DNA of 25,113 bases. Source: Deltaproteobacteria bacterium. Lineage in GTDB: Bacteria; Desulfobacterota; DSM-4660; Desulfatiglandales; Desulfatiglandaceae. Within the stretch, counting starts at the first letter, position 1. The number at the start of each line of letters is the position of its first letter. The position numbers and the translations under genes were made by a program. The notes under the pieces were generated by a model. That model was not told the DNA's origin. It saw only the letters and a list, made by a program, of their open reading frames with translations, and ran no database searches. Where the stretch lies: positions 1 through 25,113 of the forward strand of contig JABGPV010000038.1 of assembly GCA_018644785.1 (NCBI GenBank), read 5' to 3'. Positions 8,258 through 15,441 of the stretch are shown piece by piece.

Positions 8258-9115
8258 TTGACTGAGGGCGCGATTTTGGATATCTTTGAAACAATTCGCA
8301 AGAAATTTTCAAGTTTAGCCGAACTGCCGGACGAAGAGATCGACCTCGTGGGCGCCGCTCTGCTCATTGCCCGAATGTCTTATCCCCATTTGAATGAAAC
8401 CGTCTACCGACGGTATCTGAGCGAATTGACGGGAAGGCTTCGATCTCGGTTAAATGAGACTGACCGACCGGTTGCGATGATTGAAAAGCTGAATCGGATT
8501 TTATTTGAGGAAGAGGGATTTCGAGGCAACCGACACAACTACTTTGATCCCGACAACAGCTTTATAAACCGGGTGGTGGATCGGAAACTCGGTATCCCTA
8601 TCACACTGTCGCTGATATACACTGAGGTCGGCAAAAAGGCCGGCATGAATCTATCCGGTATCGCATTACCGGTGCATTTTATCACGGCCTTATTTTATGA
8701 ATCGGGCAGAACCTTAATTGATCCGTTCAACCAGGGAGAGATCCTTTCAGAAGAGGAATGCCGAAGCATGGTCAGGGGCCGTTTGGGCGAGGAAAAAGCT
8801 TTCGACACCCGCCGGCTGAATTCTGCGAGACCGAAGGAGATACTGATCCGCATGCTTAGGAATTTGAAGGCCATCTATTTGCAGACCAACAACGATATGA
8901 AAGCCTTCCAGATGCTGCACTGGATCCTCACCCTTGATCCTGATTCAAAGGCCGAACTGCGGGAGAGAGGCCTGTTGTATGAGGCGCTGGGCAATACCGA
9001 TCGGGCTGCCGAGGATCTTGAACGGTATCTTGAAGGGTCGCCGGGAGCGGAAACGGAAAGGATAATCGGATCTAAAGTCGAGAAGCTTAAAAAAAAGAGC
9101 ACACTGCTGCATTAA
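8258..9115 (+). CDS. SirB1-family transglutaminase-like protein with C-terminal TPR
   Basis: About 285 residues. Residues about 88-155 contain the SirB1/Transglut_core2 signature: a NYFDPDNSFINRVVDRK segment, GIPITLSLIY, then LPVHFI (usual family form is PGHF) and LIDPFN, giving the conserved His and Asp. The C-terminal 80 residues are helical and TPR-like (FQMLHWILTLDPDSK, then EALGNTDRAAEDLERYL). The biochemical activity of SirB1 proteins is not established. No ATG fits the start; TTG at 8258 is given, while TTG at 8276 has a better GAGGG ribosome site 7 bases upstream and may be the true start. It lies 16 bp before the zinc-finger gene and in the same direction as the Pup module. Confidence 0.8.
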   Translation: MTEGAILDIFETIRKKFSSLAELPDEEIDLVGAALLIARMSYPHLNETVYRRYLSELTGRLRSRLNETDRPVAMIEKLNRILFEEEGFRGNRHNYFDPDNSFINRVVDRKLGIPITLSLIYTEVGKKAGMNLSGIALPVHFITALFYESGRTLIDPFNQGEILSEEECRSMVRGRLGEEKAFDTRRLNSARPKEILIRMLRNLKAIYLQTNNDMKAFQMLHWILTLDPDSKAELRERGLLYEALGNTDRAAEDLERYLEGSPGAETERIIGSKVEKLKKKSTLLH

Positions 9116-9131
9116 AAATCTGAGAGGACCA

Positions 9132-9461
9132 ATGGAAGATCGAGATCTGAATAAGCTGGAACAAGGCAACCCCATTCTTCAAGTGGCCGTTGAGTTGGGG
9201 ATCAAGGTTCGCAGCACCACGGGTATATGTTTTCGAAGTGAAAGACATGTGAATGGTTCTGATGAATTCACCCTGTTTTTTGACCTGGCGAAAAACAGTT
9301 TTTTCTGCAAGACCTGTAGTGATGTGGGAGGGAACGTAATCGATCTTGTATGCCAGTACCAGGGTTGCGATCGTGAAAAGGCCATCAATTGGCTGAAACA
9401 CCGAATCGAATTCGACCTGCAAACGCGGGAATTGTATTACCAAAAAGGTAAGAAGAAATAA
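9132..9461 (+). CDS. Small CHC2-like zinc-finger protein
   Basis: The 109-residue protein consists almost only of a zinc-ribbon fold like the CHC2 domain at the N-terminus of DnaG primases. Candidate zinc ligands are C33, H39, C59 and C62 (CFRSERH ... FFCKTC), followed by the typical GGNVIDLV helix; the C-to-H spacing is longer than in DnaG (CxxH). No primase catalytic domain is attached, so it is not a working primase. Such stand-alone domains may bind DNA, RNA or protein. It begins 16 bp after the SirB1-like gene with a GAGAGGACC ribosome site, and ends 43 bp before the ARC ATPase gene, which makes it a candidate accessory factor of the pupylation module. Confidence 0.7.
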   Translation: MEDRDLNKLEQGNPILQVAVELGIKVRSTTGICFRSERHVNGSDEFTLFFDLAKNSFFCKTCSDVGGNVIDLVCQYQGCDREKAINWLKHRIEFDLQTRELYYQKGKKK

Positions 9462-9504
9462 ACGACTCAAAAATCACCTTTTAGGGACTTTTTACGAGGC
9501 CATC

Positions 9505-11328
9505 ATGGGTAACGATAAAAAAAAGATCGCGGAGAAAAAACGGGGAAAAAAGATAACCGCTTCCCAGAAGAAAAAAGTGGAAGAGATCATCAGGGAAGCC
9601 GAAGAAGCCGAGCCTATGGAGACCCCGGATAACCATGGGGAGCTGGAAACAAAAATCAAGGAATCCGAAAGCAAACGAATGCTCTTGGCCGAAGCGCTTC
9701 ACAGCTCCAGAGGCCAGCTGGAGAAACTGGCCGGCCCTTCAAAGGAGGGTGAAGAGCGGGCAATGCCCTTTGGGCATTTCGTCCGATACGGGAATGAGGA
9801 TGATGACGTCAACAAAACCGCCATCATCCGGCACCATGGCCGTCTCTATGAGGCCCATATCAGCCTTCCTAAAGACCCGGAACTGGAATCGAAAGCGCAA
9901 ACACTTCATGCTTTCCGGCAACAAAAAAAAGAGAAGGCATCTGCCAGGAAAGAATTTTTCAAAGGAGAGCTTTTACTGCTGAATAATGAACTGCATGTCA
10001 TCGAGCCGAGAGGTTTTGACCTGATTTGTGGATGTCTCGGTACGGTACAGCAGCTCATGAACGAAGAAAAACTTTTGATCAAGACTTACGGTGACGAAAC
10101 GATCCTGGTTACACGGGCCCATCCCATGTTGAATACCAGCATCCTGGTGGGAGACAACATCGAATATGATCCGGATTCCCTATTTGTGTACAGTATTTTA
10201 CCCAAGAGCAATGTGGACCGGTTGGCACTGGAAAAGGTTCCGGATCTCAGCTATGACAACATCGGTGGGCTGGGGGACGCGATTCAGCAAATCAGGGATG
10301 CCATCGAGCTGCCTCACATATACCCGGAATATTTTCGCGAACATCGGTTGACGCCGCCCAAAGGCATCCTCCTTTACGGACCGCCCGGGTGCGGGAAGAC
10401 ACTGATTGCAAAGGCTGTGGCCAACAGCATGGCAAAACAGATCAAAGAGAAAACAGGTGAAAAGGGAGAGAGTTATTTTCTGAACGTCAAAGGACCTGAA
10501 CTGCTCAACAAATATGTGGGCGCCACTGAACAGGCCATCAGAGATCTGTTTGCCCTGGCCCGAAGCCAGGCCAGCTACCGCACACCGGTCATTATATTTT
10601 TTGACGAAATGGATTCCATGTTCAGGGTTCGGGGCTCGGGCGTGTCGTCAGATATGGAATCCACCATCGTTCCGCAGTTCCTGGCCGAACTGGACGGTCT
10701 GGAAGCGCTGGAAAATGTGGTGGTTATCGGCGCCACCAACCGTGAAGATCTTATCGATCCGGCCGTTCTCAGGCCGGGTCGACTGGACCGCAAAATTCGG
10801 ATTACAAGACCGGACAAAAAAGCGGCAAAGGAAATCTTTTCCAAATATCTGACCGCCGAACTGCCCATAGAACCCCGCCACCTGGAAACGCTGGGTGGGG
10901 CTCGTGAAGCGGTAAAATGGATGATTCGTAAAATCGGCAATGATCTTTTCGAGCGGAAGCCGGAAAACGAATTTCTTGAAATTACCTATGCGGGCGGCAC
11001 GCAAAAAATTCTCTATCTGAAAGATCTGGCCAGCGGCGCCATTATCGAAAATATTGTCAACCGGGCCAAGTTTCTTGCCGTCAAGACGCTCATCGAAAGC
11101 GGCCGAAAGGGGATCAGCATCGATCATATTTCCCAGGCCCTCAGAGCCGAATTCAAGGAGAATGAGGATTTGCCCAGTAATTCCAATCCGGCCGAGTGGC
11201 ACCGGGTTATCGGAAAAGGGGGTGAACGGGTCGTCCGGATTCGTTCGCTTCAGGGTGATAACGCGGTGGAGACCGAGCGACCAAAGAAACCCCGTCAAAC
11301 GGTGAAGGTCACGAAGAAACTTGAATGA
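9505..11328 (+). CDS. arc: Proteasome-associated-type AAA ATPase ARC/Mpa (Pup unfoldase)
   Basis: The 607-residue protein has the ARC/Mpa layout: a Lys/Glu-rich N-terminus with coiled coil to about residue 75, which in Mpa captures Pup; an OB-fold region (about 85-240); and the AAA domain with Walker A GPPGCGKT (292-299), pore loop KYVGATE and Walker B FFDEMDS (D367, E368). In Mycobacterium Mpa unfolds pupylated proteins and threads them into the 20S proteasome, docking by a C-terminal GQYL tail. Here the protein ends VTKKLE, with no such tail and no penultimate Tyr. It begins the arc-dop-pup-pafA block after a GAGG ribosome site. The family assignment is very sure; coupling to a proteasome is doubtful. 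CDC48 and ClpX families fit the sequence less well. Confidence 0.97.
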   Translation: MGNDKKKIAEKKRGKKITASQKKKVEEIIREAEEAEPMETPDNHGELETKIKESESKRMLLAEALHSSRGQLEKLAGPSKEGEERAMPFGHFVRYGNEDDDVNKTAIIRHHGRLYEAHISLPKDPELESKAQTLHAFRQQKKEKASARKEFFKGELLLLNNELHVIEPRGFDLICGCLGTVQQLMNEEKLLIKTYGDETILVTRAHPMLNTSILVGDNIEYDPDSLFVYSILPKSNVDRLALEKVPDLSYDNIGGLGDAIQQIRDAIELPHIYPEYFREHRLTPPKGILLYGPPGCGKTLIAKAVANSMAKQIKEKTGEKGESYFLNVKGPELLNKYVGATEQAIRDLFALARSQASYRTPVIIFFDEMDSMFRVRGSGVSSDMESTIVPQFLAELDGLEALENVVVIGATNREDLIDPAVLRPGRLDRKIRITRPDKKAAKEIFSKYLTAELPIEPRHLETLGGAREAVKWMIRKIGNDLFERKPENEFLEITYAGGTQKILYLKDLASGAIIENIVNRAKFLAVKTLIESGRKGISIDHISQALRAEFKENEDLPSNSNPAEWHRVIGKGGERVVRIRSLQGDNAVETERPKKPRQTVKVTKKLE

Positions 11329-11341
11329 GCAGGGAGAGCGC

Positions 11342-12913
11342 ATGAGTATCCCCAAGATCGTTGGTATCGAGCAGGAGTATGCCATAAAAATTAAAGGAGA
11401 TGAAAACCTTTCTTTTTTTGATGCATCCTGTACGCTGGTCAATGCCTATGCACGCCGGTTGGGCCTTCGAAACCCGAAGGTCAATATGCTCTGGGATTAC
11501 GGGCACGAGACACCCTACCAGGACATCCGTGGCGATCTGTTTGGAAAGAACACCGGCCAGCAAATTATCGGCGAAAAAGAAAACCGGTTAATCAATGCCG
11601 GCCTGCCGAACGGCGCCAGGTTGTATACCGATCATGCTCACCCGGAGTATTCGACCCCTGAATGCCTGAGTGCTCGGGACGCGGTGGCCTGCGACAAGGC
11701 GGGCGAGATCATTCTCCGCGAGGGGCTGAATCTGATGAAAGACATACTTCCTTTCACAAGCGTCACCCTGTACAAGAACAATACCGATCAGCAGGGGCAC
11801 AGCTATGGATGCCATGAAAATTATCTGATGGCGGCACACGCCCATGAGGCGTGCCTGGTCAGCCATCCTGAAAGGGCATTAAAAACATTGATTCCTTTTC
11901 TGGTAACCCGACAGATCTTTGCCGGTTCCGGAAAAGTCGGCGACCGGGAGCGGGAAAATCCCGGTCCGCCGTACCAGATTTCACAACGGGCCGATTTCAT
12001 GCAGAACCTTTTCGGGCTGGAAACCATGTATGCCCGGCCGCTCATCAACACCCGCCGGGAGCACCATGCGGATCCAAAACGATTCAGGCGGTTACACCTC
12101 ATCCTGGGCGATGCCAACATGTGCGAATTTGCCGGTTTTCTCAAACTGGGCAGCACGCAGCTAGTTCTTCAGATGCTTGAAGACGATTTTATGGACTGTG
12201 ATCTAACCCTCAAAGATCCAATCAAAGCGAACAAACAAATCTCGGGAAATTTGGGTTGTGTGGTGGAACTGGCGGACGGACGGAAACTTACGGCGGTTCA
12301 AATTCAGCAGGAGTTTATGGCTTACGCCCAAAAATTTCGACCCACCGATCCTTCCAGCAGGGTGCCGGACGATGATTTGATACTCAACTGCTGGTCGTAT
12401 GTGCTCGATGGTCTGGAACAGCTCAAACTTTCAGCCGATATGGTCATTGAGGACGATCCCCTGCTGCTTTCAAGAAGGCTGGACTGGGTTTTGAAACTCT
12501 GGATCATGAATCGCTACCGCGAGGGGCAAAATTGCACATGGGGGCATCCGCTTCTGACTGTTTTGGATTTACAGTATCACAATATCGATGGTAAAGAGGG
12601 TATTTTTTACCGAACCCAGGATCAGGGTTTTACAGAACAACTCCTTACGAATGATGAGATTGCCCGGTTCGTTCATGCCGCACCGGACAACACGCGTGCC
12701 TGGTTCCGAGGTAAATGCCTTGAGAAGTTTGCTGAAGAGATGTATCTGGTGAATTGGGAGGTGGTCGGTTTCGACCAGGGGGACATCTACCGGATGATAC
12801 CGCTGCTCAATCCCCTCAAGGGGACCCGTGGTCAGTACCAGGAGATTTTCGACCAGTCCCGGAATGCCCGTGAACTCATTGCGTTGCTGGAATCCGGTTC
12901 CATGGAACAATAG
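11342..12913 (+). CDS. dop: Dop, deamidase/depupylase of Pup
   Basis: The 523-residue protein of the carboxylate-amine ligase fold shared by Dop and PafA. The N-terminus has the ATP/Mg-binding GIEQEY (E10, E12). The long loop with WDYGHETPYQDIRG (about 51-64) is the Dop-specific Dop-loop, absent from PafA. D97 in YTDHAHPEYSTPE corresponds to the known catalytic Asp of Dop. The C-terminus ends in VNWEVVGFD ... NPLKGTRG as in other Dop proteins. Dop converts the Pup C-terminal Gln to Glu and removes Pup from substrates; the adjacent Pup ends in Gln, so this enzyme is needed. The ATG at 11342 with GGGAGA upstream is preferred over the ATG at 11321, which overlaps arc. Confidence 0.97.
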   Translation: MSIPKIVGIEQEYAIKIKGDENLSFFDASCTLVNAYARRLGLRNPKVNMLWDYGHETPYQDIRGDLFGKNTGQQIIGEKENRLINAGLPNGARLYTDHAHPEYSTPECLSARDAVACDKAGEIILREGLNLMKDILPFTSVTLYKNNTDQQGHSYGCHENYLMAAHAHEACLVSHPERALKTLIPFLVTRQIFAGSGKVGDRERENPGPPYQISQRADFMQNLFGLETMYARPLINTRREHHADPKRFRRLHLILGDANMCEFAGFLKLGSTQLVLQMLEDDFMDCDLTLKDPIKANKQISGNLGCVVELADGRKLTAVQIQQEFMAYAQKFRPTDPSSRVPDDDLILNCWSYVLDGLEQLKLSADMVIEDDPLLLSRRLDWVLKLWIMNRYREGQNCTWGHPLLTVLDLQYHNIDGKEGIFYRTQDQGFTEQLLTNDEIARFVHAAPDNTRAWFRGKCLEKFAEEMYLVNWEVVGFDQGDIYRMIPLLNPLKGTRGQYQEIFDQSRNARELIALLESGSMEQ

Positions 12914-12966
12914 ACTATCGGGGTGAAAATATATCAAATTCCAAGATTATATAAGGGAGGGGATGA

Positions 12967-13161
12967 ATGGCTGAAGCTCAGAAATTCAAACAACCTACAA
13001 AAAAGAAGCCCAAAAAAGAGGATGAAGGTTCAACCGCTCCCGGTGAGCTTTCAAGCAAAAAGAAAAAACAATTGAAGGTCCTGGACGAATTCATCGAAGG
13101 GGTCCTGCAGGAGGCGGGTGAGGAATTTCTGGATGAATTCAAACAAGTGGAAGGTCAATGA
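12967..13161 (+). CDS. pup: Pup, prokaryotic ubiquitin-like protein
   Basis: The 64-residue protein has a disordered Lys-rich first half and an amphipathic helical second half (KVLDEFIEGVLQEAGEEF), ending in VEGQ. Size, acidic coiled-coil half and the C-terminal Gly-Gln are those of Pup; most actinobacterial Pups end GGQ, here the antepenultimate residue is Glu. The Gln form needs deamidation by Dop before PafA can attach its C-terminal Glu to lysines of target proteins. A strong AGGGAGGGG ribosome site precedes the ATG, fitting a tag needed in quantity. A 53-bp AT-rich spacer separates it from dop, and its TGA overlaps the pafA ATG (ATGA), so the two are translationally coupled. Confidence 0.95.
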   Translation: MAEAQKFKQPTKKKPKKEDEGSTAPGELSSKKKKQLKVLDEFIEGVLQEAGEEFLDEFKQVEGQ

Positions 13162-14666
13162 GGGAGAGGATTTTTGGAACGGAGTGTGAGTATGCTCCGG
13201 TGTGTCATTCCGAAAAGAGCCAAATTCGACTCCGCCAGCTGCATGGAGAGGCACTGCTCGATTACATAAAGGGACTGTCCGCTCAGTTATTCTCCTCCCT
13301 GGCGCTCGAAGGCTACCCCATGGCCGGTGAGTTTATGGGCAACGGTGGGCGCCTTTATATCGACCGGGGAGGACATCCGGAATATGCCACCCCCGAGTGT
13401 CGATGCGTGAAGGACCTGGTTGCCTACGAAAAAGCCGGCGACAGAATCATGCAGGAGCTGGCAGCGCAGTCAAACCGGAAAACCGCTACCGAAGAGGGCG
13501 CGCCGACCCTTCATGTATTTAAAAACAATGTCGATTTTTACGGTAACACTTACGGCGGCCACGAAAACTATCTGATCACCCCGCGGGCTGCGGAAGGAAT
13601 CCAGAACATCATCCCTTTTCTGGTCACCCGGCAGGTTTTTGCCGGCGCAGGTCGAATATTGACCTGCCAGGAAGCCGGTACCCTTTCCTTTCAAATCAGT
13701 CAGCGGGCCGAATTCATAGACAGGACCTTCAGCGACCGGGCTACCCGGGTACGCGGCATCATCAATACCCGGAAACGGGAAATTTACCGTCAGGAACAAA
13801 ACCGGCGCCTTCACCTTATCATGGGTGACAGCAACATGAGTGAATTCGCCATCGGACTGAAAGTCGGCTCCACCATGCTGATGCTGAGGCTCTTGGACGA
13901 AGGAAAGCTGGATGGGGTCCCCGTCCTCGCATCACCGGTCCATGCGCTGAGGGGTATCTCGCGCCAGTGGAATGAGGAATTTCAAATGGCGGGGCACAAA
14001 GGTCGGTACACGGCCTTGGATATCCAATCCATTTACCTGGAAAAGGTGCAGGGGTTCTTTTCATCCCGTTCCCCGACACCGGATGAAGCCTATGCATTGG
14101 AACTGTGGGAGAAAGTCCTCCACGGGTTGCGTCACTTGAAAGTATCCGGTCGGAACTGGAAACTGGAAGACGACCCGGACGAGCTCCGGCGAAAGGTCGA
14201 CTGGATCCGGAAATTGTGGTTCTTGAACCGGTACGGAAACATGGATGACCCGGCGGTCAATGACCGACAGTTGAAATTGATGGACCTCAAATACCACGAT
14301 TTGAACCCGGCCACTGGGCTTTTCGCACGGTGTGAAACATTGGGCCTCGTGGACCGCATGGTGGACGACGCAACCATTGCCGCCGCCCAGATCCGACCCC
14401 CGGAAAATACCCGAGCCCAAATCCGGGGTACGATCATCCACAGGACTGCCGACAAGTCCGTCGACGTCGAAATCGAAAATTGGACAAAAATCAACATCAG
14501 GGCCCAAGGCAGACAAAAGGGCCCAAGGCAGACAAAAGGGACGCACCCCTTCAACCGGTACAAGGGGACCGCCAACTCTCTGAGCATTCGGATGGACGAT
14601 CCTTTCAAGGCCATGGACTCATCGATAACGGAACAGATCGAGCGTTTTGTGGAAGCGTGGGGATAA
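13158..14666 (+). CDS. pafA: PafA, Pup--protein ligase
   Basis: The 502-residue ligase joins the C-terminal Glu of Pup to lysine side chains using ATP. It has the Mg/ATP motif GTECEY (E9, E11), catalytic D69 in LYIDRGGHPEYATPE, and the conserved VTRQVFAGAG and MGDSNMSEFA segments. It lacks the Dop-loop, which separates it from the neighbouring dop product. The start overlaps the pup stop codon. It is slightly longer than typical PafA (about 450-480), partly through a basic, low-complexity stretch near residue 450 (AQGRQKGPRQTKG) coded by a 19-bp tandem duplication. The C-terminus (IRMDDPFKAMDSS) resembles the usual family end, so the present frame appears functional. Confidence 0.95.
   Translation: MRERIFGTECEYAPVCHSEKSQIRLRQLHGEALLDYIKGLSAQLFSSLALEGYPMAGEFMGNGGRLYIDRGGHPEYATPECRCVKDLVAYEKAGDRIMQELAAQSNRKTATEEGAPTLHVFKNNVDFYGNTYGGHENYLITPRAAEGIQNIIPFLVTRQVFAGAGRILTCQEAGTLSFQISQRAEFIDRTFSDRATRVRGIINTRKREIYRQEQNRRLHLIMGDSNMSEFAIGLKVGSTMLMLRLLDEGKLDGVPVLASPVHALRGISRQWNEEFQMAGHKGRYTALDIQSIYLEKVQGFFSSRSPTPDEAYALELWEKVLHGLRHLKVSGRNWKLEDDPDELRRKVDWIRKLWFLNRYGNMDDPAVNDRQLKLMDLKYHDLNPATGLFARCETLGLVDRMVDDATIAAAQIRPPENTRAQIRGTIIHRTADKSVDVEIENWTKINIRAQGRQKGPRQTKGTHPFNRYKGTANSLSIRMDDPFKAMDSSITEQIERFVEAWG
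14501..14541 (+). repeat. 19-bp tandem duplication inside pafA
   Basis: The 19-base unit GGGCCCAAGGCAGACAAAA occurs twice in direct succession, followed by GGG of a partial third copy. Since 19 is not a multiple of three, loss of one copy would shift the reading frame and end PafA at a TGA at 14581-14583, removing its last part. Confidence 0.9.
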
Positions 14667-14689
14667 ACAGCGTGGATGGAGGAGCAGAT

Positions 14690-15373
14690 TTGAAAACCGA
14701 TGAGATGCGTCTTCGGGACAACCTCAGGGATTTGTTGGTCCAGCAGTACCTGCTTCATGAAGTTGATCACCATCCCTTTTCTGTGACCCAAAACGGGGGA
14801 GCGACACGGGCAAAACCCTTGGCACACGACCTGATTGATATCTACAAGTGCCTGCATCAGGGAGAATTCGGCGTTGCACATACCATTGATGATCCGGATC
14901 GGTTTCGTGATCGGCTTTATCATGAACTCCTCGGAATTCAACCGGCTTCCGATGAACCGGTTCTGGAAAATGTGGCCGTTGACGGCGCCATCATGAGAGT
15001 GAACTTCAGGCCCTATCGGGCTCTTTTCATGGATGATGTGCGTAAAGCATGCGATCTGTTGGCCGAGGCATGCCTTGAATCAGCCGGTATTCCCAAAGGA
15101 AGTGCCGAGCGGTTCTTTTCGGTACTGTATGATTTTAGAGATCTGAACAAAGCCGGGGAACTGGTTGTCGGAAACGTCATTTATGAGTTCCCTTCAATAA
15201 TGGTGGATCACTTCCTCATGGAGGTCAGGGATCTTGCTCGTCGATTGGGAGAAATACCCGTGTTCAGCCACTCACCGGCCTATCGCCAATTGAATTCACC
15301 ATCTTACCGGGTCGTTGACCGATCCGTCATTCAACAGTCCGCGCTGGCTTTTATTCTCAACCAGCGCGACTAG
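14690..15373 (+). CDS. Unrecognised 227-residue protein following pafA
   Basis: No family is recognised. The start is probably the TTG at 14690, which has GGAGGA 6 bases upstream; GTG 14672 and ATG 14705 are alternatives. The frame remains open far upstream inside pafA, but that part is out-of-frame pafA. The protein is soluble with no signal or membrane segment. It has a mixed alpha/beta pattern with hydrophobic strands (VVGNVIYEF, AIMRVNFRPY) and helices (DDVRKACDLLAEACLESAG). No N-terminal Thr nucleophile or other Ntn-hydrolase feature is present, so it is not a proteasome beta subunit. The gap to pafA is 23 bp, so co-expression with the pupylation genes is likely. Role unknown; an adaptor or substrate of pupylation is possible. 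Confidence 0.8.
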   Translation: MKTDEMRLRDNLRDLLVQQYLLHEVDHHPFSVTQNGGATRAKPLAHDLIDIYKCLHQGEFGVAHTIDDPDRFRDRLYHELLGIQPASDEPVLENVAVDGAIMRVNFRPYRALFMDDVRKACDLLAEACLESAGIPKGSAERFFSVLYDFRDLNKAGELVVGNVIYEFPSIMVDHFLMEVRDLARRLGEIPVFSHSPAYRQLNSPSYRVVDRSVIQQSALAFILNQRD

Positions 15374-15400
15374 TAGGGGCACGGCACGCCGTGCCCCTAC
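15373..15400. repeat. Perfect 13-bp palindrome (GTAGGGGCACGGC ... ), REP-like
   Basis: GTAGGGGCACGGC, then AC, then GCCGTGCCCCTAC gives a perfect 13-bp stem with a 2-base centre. It starts at the last base of the preceding stop codon. No T-run follows (next bases are GATGCATTTTAA), so it is not a classical terminator, although it may partly stop transcription or stabilise the 3' end. Near-identical GTAGGGGCACGG palindromes are, to my recollection, scattered in many bacterial genomes; this was not searched. Confidence 0.8.
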
Positions 15401-15441
15401 GATGCATTTTAATGGTAAATTTAAATAATGGACCCCAAACG

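Noticed and set aside
10648..11442. Minus-strand open frame of 264 codons opposite arc
   Set aside because: It lies inside the conserved AAA ATPase gene, shows no family features and has no ribosome site.
14480..14689. Upstream extension of the 227-residue protein into pafA
   Set aside because: This part is pafA read in another frame across the tandem repeat; the ribosome site GGAGGA at 14678-14683 points to the TTG at 14690.
14690..15373. Possibility that the protein after pafA is a proteasome subunit
   Set aside because: There is no N-terminal Thr after a propeptide and no Ntn-hydrolase pattern.
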